This document shows positions 5,252 to 8,827 of a DNA stretch of 8,827 nt, one piece after another. The notes under the pieces are model-generated. The model worked only from the letters and a program-made list of their open reading frames with translations. It was not told where the DNA came from and ran no database searches. The stretch's first letter is position 1, and every line of letters starts with the position of its first letter. This DNA comes from JAAEEP01 sp035529155 (GTDB taxonomy: Archaea; Thermoplasmatota; Thermoplasmata; Methanomassiliicoccales; JAAEEP01): positions 1-8,827 of the forward strand of contig DATKXF010000049.1 of assembly GCA_035529155.1 (NCBI GenBank). Direction: 5' to 3'. The position numbers and the translations under genes are program-made.

Positions 5252-6265
5252 TTAATTGAAAACCGCTCGCATCTCCCTGACCATTGTCAAAATGCTCTCG
5301 GTCCTTGTCGCTGGGGGGAAACCGCATCCCGGGCACGGAATGTCAGATTCGCTGATACATCTTCTCGTTTCCTGTATGATTCGCTGAGCATCACCTCTTA
5401 AAAGCACGTGAACGACATTGATGTTTCCAGCGATCGAACACCTTCCATGCGCCAAGGTCTTAAGGGCTGTAATGTCTTCCCCCGAGTCGACACTCAGGAC
5501 ATCTGCACCCGCGGATACCAATCCCTCGCGAATGGGGATGATCCTTCCGCAAACGTGGAGTATCTTGGGAACGTCGGTTCCCTCGATCGCTCTTCTAAGG
5601 TGAGGGAGGGAATACCTTTCGAAATCGTCGGGGGATATGACATCACTGGATGAGGTCCCGTCGATGATCGTGATCGCGTCCGTTCCTCGATCGCTCAGTT
5701 CCTGGGAATAGGCCGTGCAGATACTGTCGCAAAGGTCGAGGAGGTTTTTCATGGCCTCCTTCTCCCTGTATAAGCCCATTATGAACCTCTCCACGCCGAA
5801 TATCTGTGCGGCCATGGTGAATGGACCCTCGATCCCAACGATTGTTGGTATATCCATGGCTCCTGGCATCTCCCTCAATTCTTCTACTGCAGAAATGACA
5901 ACGGGAAACCTTCCATCCCTTTTGAGGTCTGGAAGCTCCAGATTCTCAAGGTCTCCAAGATGCTCGACGGCCGGCTTTCTCACCCAGGGTTGGTTGTCCC
6001 ATCTCCTCCAGTCCAGGGTGCAGCCCATGGCCTCCGGTTCGATGTTCATGTCAAAGGGAATGCGGAAGTTCTCGATGCCAAGGACGGAATAAGCTGCAAA
6101 AGAGAGCTTGGCCATAGCCCTGGAATCTCTATGTGCTTCCGGCCAGAACGCCCCGGAAGATCTCATGAGGTCGATCGTGCCGGTCTGGAGCGGTTGAATT
6201 ATCGGGAACCTATCAGTAAGGGAGTGGGATGCGGCCAGAAGCAGCCGTTCCCTGGGTGTGATCAT
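5252..6265 (-). CDS. MtaA/MtbA-like methylcobalamin:thiol methyltransferase (UroD superfamily)
   Basis: A complete 337-residue protein, the usual length of MtaA/MtbA-type enzymes, which are cytoplasmic Zn enzymes moving a methyl group from a methylated corrinoid protein to coenzyme M. It opens with ITPRERLLLA and contains LQTGTIDLMRSSGAFWPEAH (26-45), a signature of this branch. The Zn set is His237 and Cys239 in LHVCG plus Cys314 in CPGCGFPPAT; the spacing of 77 from His to the distal Cys is close to that in characterised MtaA. AGNIN (279-283) corresponds to the AGN strand of the family. ATG 6265 has GAGGAGGG (6280-6273) upstream. The membrane-protein gene ends 30 nt before it, so the two may share a transcript. 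No corrinoid protein or substrate-specific methyltransferase is present, so whether it serves methanol, methylamines, methyl sulfides or methoxy compounds cannot be read. Use of another thiol or of tetrahydromethanopterin as partner remains possible. Confidence 0.88.
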   Translation of the reverse strand: MITPRERLLLAASHSLTDRFPIIQPLQTGTIDLMRSSGAFWPEAHRDSRAMAKLSFAAYSVLGIENFRIPFDMNIEPEAMGCTLDWRRWDNQPWVRKPAVEHLGDLENLELPDLKRDGRFPVVISAVEELREMPGAMDIPTIVGIEGPFTMAAQIFGVERFIMGLYREKEAMKNLLDLCDSICTAYSQELSDRGTDAITIIDGTSSSDVISPDDFERYSLPHLRRAIEGTDVPKILHVCGRIIPIREGLVSAGADVLSVDSGEDITALKTLAHGRCSIAGNINVVHVLLRGDAQRIIQETRRCISESDIPCPGCGFPPATRTESILTMVREMRAVFN

Positions 6266-6295
6266 GAAGTATCCCTCCTCATGCTGAATGAACGA

Positions 6296-6655
6296 TCAGT
6301 AACCGAACCATCTCTTCACCTTTGGGGTGAACAGGTACCACAGGACGAATAGAGATATCAGGATGATGATCAGCGGCGAAAGCCAGTCGGCGAAGTCGTT
6401 CAATATCAGGTTGACGACAGTGAGGATAAGATACAGTATGGTGATGATTATAGCCAGTATCCATATCCAACCCCAACCCTTGAAGCAACCGAAACCAACG
6501 AGAAGGTAGATCATCCCAATGAACAGGTCAATGAGTCCCAGATCCCAAGTCCCGTCGACCAGGTACAGTATCGCACCGATGAGAATAAAGAGGCCCAGAA
6601 TGAAGTAGATTATTCCCACCAGGGTCACAAGAATCGGTCTTCGTGCTACTTCCAT
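6296..6655 (-). CDS. Small four-helix membrane protein of unknown function
   Basis: A 119-residue very hydrophobic protein with four predicted membrane segments at about 8-32, 41-58, 62-85 and 92-110, a positively charged N terminus (ARRP) and a basic aromatic C-terminal tail (TPKVKRWFGY). There is no signal peptide, catalytic motif or metal site, so it may be a structural or regulatory membrane protein; small archaeal proteins of this look are common and mostly unstudied. ATG 6655 is chosen over TTG 6664 because a BRE/TATA promoter places transcription start about there, giving a leaderless mRNA. The methyltransferase gene begins 30 nt after its stop. A link between membrane protein and methyl transfer, for example substrate entry, is possible but unsupported by motifs. 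Confidence 0.75.
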   Translation of the reverse strand: MEVARRPILVTLVGIIYFILGLFILIGAILYLVDGTWDLGLIDLFIGMIYLLVGFGCFKGWGWIWILAIIITILYLILTVVNLILNDFADWLSPLIIILISLFVLWYLFTPKVKRWFGY

Positions 6656-6673
6656 GGATTTCAATTAAGAGAT

Positions 6674-6692
6674 GTATATATATTTAGTTTCC
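6674..6692 (-). promoter_or_regulatory. Archaeal BRE/TATA promoter for the membrane-protein gene
   Basis: Read on the minus strand, GGAAACT (6692-6686) matches a BRE and AAATATATATAC (6685-6674) is a strong TATA box. The TATA centre lies about 24 nt upstream of ATG 6655, which is the usual distance to the archaeal transcription start, so the mRNA should be leaderless; indeed no ribosome site precedes this ATG. Confidence 0.7.
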
Positions 6693-6772
6693 TGAAAGTA
6701 GTAAGTGATTCATGAATAATCGCGGGAGAGGCTGCAGATTTGTCGTGCCTTTCGAGCATTGCCAGATAGTGA

Positions 6773-6798
6773 AGATCGATATTGAATCGGATCGATCT
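6773..6798. repeat. 8-bp inverted repeat downstream of the MvhD-like gene
   Basis: AGATCGAT (6773-6780) and ATCGATCT (6791-6798) are perfect inverted arms around a 10-nt loop, 22 nt past the MvhD-like stop codon. It may form a 3' hairpin that ends or protects the redox operon transcript, although no T-run follows on the minus strand, or it may bind a regulator of the next promoter. The rest of the 6656-6819 gap holds only the promoter at 6674-6692. Confidence 0.4.
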
Positions 6799-6819
6799 CG
6801 CATCCCATAGGACTCATCC

Positions 6820-7269
6820 CTAGAGAAATATCTCTTTCCTGGCGGGGTTCTCCCCCAACCCTCTGGTCTCCTCGGTGATCTCTTCAGTGACTTTCTGGTA
6901 CTTCGCTCCTTCCGAAGCCGATATCCAGGACAGCCTGAACCGGTCCGAGTCAATGTCCAAGGATTCGAAGATGTTGCGTACCAACGCGAATCTCCTGCGG
7001 GTCATGAAGTTACCCCTCTGGTAATGGCAGTCATTAGGATGGCAACCTGCCACCAGGACGCCATCTGCTCCCTTCAGATAGGCTCTGATGATCCAGAGGG
7101 GGTTGACCCTGCTCGAACACATGACCCTGATAGGTCGAACCGTGGGGGGAAGGCTCAATCTACTCACCCCCGCGAGGTCCGCTCCGGCATACGAACACCA
7201 GTTGCACAGAAAAGCGACTATGCGTGGTTGGTACTCATTCTCAGCTTGAATATTCTCATCCGAAGACAT
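6820..7269 (-). CDS. mvhD: MvhD-like [2Fe-2S] subunit (hydrogenase/heterodisulfide reductase-associated)
   Basis: A 149-residue MvhD/FlpD-family protein. In methanogens MvhD carries one [2Fe-2S] cluster and passes electrons from a hydrogenase, formate dehydrogenase or F420-linked partner to HdrA of heterodisulfide reductase, in flavin-based bifurcation. The family pattern is clear: Cys22 and Cys25 in FLCNWCSYAGAD, Cys51 in RVMCSSRV, and Cys76 and Cys81 in GADGVLVAGCHPNDCHY followed by QRGN. Its length is typical of a free-standing subunit, not the HdrA-fused form. ATG 7269 abuts the TAG of the FrhB-like gene, with GAGG upstream inside that gene. It is the last gene of this right-hand unit. 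HdrA is not in the window, so the Hdr partner is inferred from the family. The symbol names the family and does not claim orthology. Confidence 0.92.
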   Translation of the reverse strand: MSSDENIQAENEYQPRIVAFLCNWCSYAGADLAGVSRLSLPPTVRPIRVMCSSRVNPLWIIRAYLKGADGVLVAGCHPNDCHYQRGNFMTRRRFALVRNIFESLDIDSDRFRLSWISASEGAKYQKVTEEITEETRGLGENPARKEIFL

Positions 7270-8361
7270 CTAGTCCTCAACCTCCCTGAACTCCTCCATC
7301 TCGAAGGTGCAAACTGGAAGTTTTTCATCGGGATCGCGTCCCGGGACGTAATCGAACATACCCTGTATGGACTCGCTCACCTTCTTGAACAGGATGGATA
7401 TAGGAATGTCCACGGGACAGACGTCCTGGCAGGAGCCGCATGCAACACATGATATCCCAATGTGGCTCATCCTTCCCAGGTGGAAGTAGACGGTGTCTGG
7501 TGGCACTCTCATACCCCCCTTCTTCCCGACCTCCTTCTCATAGTCTTCTGGGGATAGCTCTGACACTGGGGATTCAAAGGTGCAGAGGGTGCAGTAGCAG
7601 ATGGGACAGGCCTTGGAGCAGGCATGGCAGCCTATGCACCTGCCGAAGATATCCACCAGACCTTCAAGCCCTTCTGGTTCGGCATATTCTGCAAAGATGT
7701 TCTTCCTCTCACCCTCTCTGGACTCCCGAATAGAGCTGATTATGTCCATATCCAGCTCCTCATCCGTCCCTTTCGGGTACAGTCCATCGAGCATCTCTTG
7801 GGACCAGGGCGTGTTCAGCATTATGATGGTACTCCTGTCCCTCCCTGGCACCTTCACGGTGATGTCGGGAGTGTAGGGAACGAACTCCACGCAGCTCCTG
7901 CAGGCCGGCCTGAGTCTAGGGTTAATCTCCCTTTCCTCGACCGACTTCCAGTATCCTGGTAATAATTCATTGATCTCCCCGCGAACCTCATCTTCCAGCG
8001 GGTAGACTCCACCGCAGATGTGGCTTATGATCAAGATGTTGTCCAAACAGCCCTGCTGCCTCTTGACCAATTCCACGAACCCCCTGAGCTCGCAGGGTCT
8101 CGCCACCACCGCAACCGGTTCATTGAAAGGTTGTCGAATGGTGAGCCGCCCGAGGATCTGCCCAAGATTGGATGGCATCAACGGGCAAAGTGGAACAGCC
8201 TTCTCCAGTTCGGCTGGATCTGAGATCAGGGAATATGCGATGCCGTTCGATTTCTTGCAGAGGGTGATGACCGCGGCAACCCTTCCCTCGGAAAGAAGCG
8301 TGGTGAGGATGTCGACGACCGCTGCCTCGGGTTCCTCACTGATCGTTATTGAAGCGGTCAT
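7270..8361 (-). CDS. FrhB/FdhB-like F420-type oxidoreductase fused to two [4Fe-4S] ferredoxin sites
   Basis: A 363-residue two-part protein. Residues about 25-175 resemble the FrhB/FdhB catalytic domain that binds FAD and coenzyme F420: VVARPCELRGF (86-95), ICGGVY (115-120) and PACRSCVEF (152-160) before a DITV strand. Residues about 240-320 hold two ferredoxin motifs: C242-x2-C245-x2-C248-x3-C252-P with an unusual tail of three more Cys (255, 257, 260, ICYCTLC), and C305-x2-C308-x2-C311-x3-C315-P. It would exchange electrons between F420H2, flavin and iron-sulfur clusters and pass them to the coupled MvhD-like protein (inference). ATG 8361 overlaps the upstream paralogue's TGA as ATGA, with GAGGTGG upstream. 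The C-terminal half is a clear paralogue of that upstream gene. A related formate dehydrogenase beta-type subunit is the main alternative. Confidence 0.85.
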   Translation of the reverse strand: MTASITISEEPEAAVVDILTTLLSEGRVAAVITLCKKSNGIAYSLISDPAELEKAVPLCPLMPSNLGQILGRLTIRQPFNEPVAVVARPCELRGFVELVKRQQGCLDNILIISHICGGVYPLEDEVRGEINELLPGYWKSVEEREINPRLRPACRSCVEFVPYTPDITVKVPGRDRSTIIMLNTPWSQEMLDGLYPKGTDEELDMDIISSIRESREGERKNIFAEYAEPEGLEGLVDIFGRCIGCHACSKACPICYCTLCTFESPVSELSPEDYEKEVGKKGGMRVPPDTVYFHLGRMSHIGISCVACGSCQDVCPVDIPISILFKKVSESIQGMFDYVPGRDPDEKLPVCTFEMEEFREVED

Positions 8362-8827
8362 TCCCCATCCACCTCGTGAAGCTCCTCCTCCCGGTACACG
8401 ACAAGGGGGAGCGGTTCGTTCGGGTTTCTGCCTGGACTGTAATCGAAAGTTGCCTGAGTGCGGTCGGCCACCAGGCTGAATATTTGGGCCACTGGTATTG
8501 AAGCGGGACAGGCGTCCTCACACGCCCCACAGGACACGCAGGTGAGGCTCATGTGAGTCATCCTTCCTATATGGAAGAGCATCATGTCGGGCGGCAGCCT
8601 AAGGTTTCCCTTCATCCCAGCCCGTGCTAGGTAGTCATCAGAGGAGTGCTTCATCCTTCTCGAGTCAAAGTAGCAGAGTCGGCAGTAGCAAACGGGGCAG
8701 ACCCTCATGCAGTTGTGGCAGTTGATGCAGAGATCGAATGCCCCGAGCAAGTTATCCAGCCCTCCCACACTGGACTCAAGTTCCCTCAGGTTCTTCTCCC
8801 GCATCTCCTTCCTCTGGTCGATCAGCG
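8358..8827 (-). CDS. Paralogous [4Fe-4S] protein of the FrhB/FdhB-like group, partial at the right edge
   Basis: The frame is open from the window edge (LIDQRKE before the first ATG at 8804), so this is a gene with its 5' part missing; 155 codons plus the stop are visible. It matches the C-terminal half of the next gene residue for residue in layout: a seven-Cys motif C-x2-C-x2-C-x3-CPVCYCRLC, then RLPPD, HIGRMTHM, a second C-x2-C-x2-C-x3-CP ferredoxin motif (SCGACEDACPASIP), DYSPGRNPNEPLP and an acidic end. It is therefore likely a second FrhB/FdhB-like fusion whose F420 domain lies outside, but a short HdrC-like iron-sulfur protein starting at ATG 8804 cannot be excluded. It overlaps the downstream gene by ATGA, so the two are translated together. 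Two non-identical copies suggest two subunits of one complex with different partners. Confidence 0.82.
   Translation of the reverse strand, partial: LIDQRKEMREKNLRELESSVGGLDNLLGAFDLCINCHNCMRVCPVCYCRLCYFDSRRMKHSSDDYLARAGMKGNLRLPPDMMLFHIGRMTHMSLTCVSCGACEDACPASIPVAQIFSLVADRTQATFDYSPGRNPNEPLPLVVYREEELHEVDGE

Noticed and set aside
6822..6835. AGAGA-AATA-TCTCT hairpin at the MvhD-like stop codon
   Set aside because: The stem is only 5 bp, AT-rich and partly coding; it is too weak to call a terminator.
6684..6953. 89-aa minus-strand frame overlapping the MvhD-like gene end
   Set aside because: It covers the promoter region and the out-of-frame end of the MvhD-like gene, is Arg-rich and has no motif.
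7624..7962. 112-aa + strand frame opposite the FrhB-like gene
   Set aside because: It is antisense to ferredoxin and linker coding sequence with clear motifs and has no supporting signal of its own.
1..8827. tRNA, rRNA, CRISPR array, insertion sequence or attachment site
   Set aside because: Reading both strands gave no cloverleaf, no regular spaced repeats, no transposase frame and no terminal repeats.

Overview
The window looks archaeal, most likely from a euryarchaeote of the methanogen/Thermoplasmata/Archaeoglobi type, although no marker gene fixes the lineage. Three things point there: Zn-dependent corrinoid methyltransferases of the UroD (MtaA/MtbA) superfamily occur together with an F420-type FrhB/FdhB-like iron-sulfur protein and an MvhD-type hydrogenase/heterodisulfide reductase subunit; a textbook archaeal BRE/TATA promoter sits about 24 nt before a start codon; and a poly-T transcription stop follows one gene. 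There is no rRNA, tRNA, CRISPR array, insertion sequence or phage structural gene. Coding density is very high and genes commonly abut or overlap by 4 nt.

Left part (1-2059, + strand): the 3' end of a UroD-family methyltransferase, a T-rich terminator, then a tight three-gene group of a G3E (CobW/HypB/UreG-type) GTPase, a 157-aa acidic protein with a His-rich start, and a 103-aa seven-cysteine zinc-ribbon protein. A P-loop metallochaperone-like GTPase beside two small candidate metal-binding proteins suggests a metal or cofactor insertion module, possibly serving the adjacent methyltransferase (inference).

Middle part (2071-6655, - strand, read right to left): a small four-helix membrane protein with its own leaderless-type promoter, a complete MtaA/MtbA-like methyltransferase, a small conserved-looking protein whose 5' end appears frameshifted or mis-started, a 669-aa hydantoinase/oxoprolinase-like ASKHA ATPase, and two tandem small DGC-type (putative zinc-binding) proteins. 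The last three genes are joined by a TAG|ATG junction and a GTGA overlap, so they very probably form one translational unit. An inverted repeat with a tandem 10-mer inside it lies just before the ATPase.

Right part (6820-8827, - strand): two tandem paralogous iron-sulfur proteins (the upstream one cut by the window edge), the complete one carrying an FrhB/FdhB-like F420/flavin domain, followed by an MvhD-like [2Fe-2S] protein. This resembles an electron-input module that would feed F420H2 electrons to a heterodisulfide-reductase-type complex encoded outside the window.

Together the window reads as an accessory methyl-transfer locus: two different UroD-family methyltransferases, candidate ATP/GTP-driven activation or maturation proteins for them, and a redox module. 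The substrate and the corrinoid protein are not encoded here, so the pathway remains inferred.
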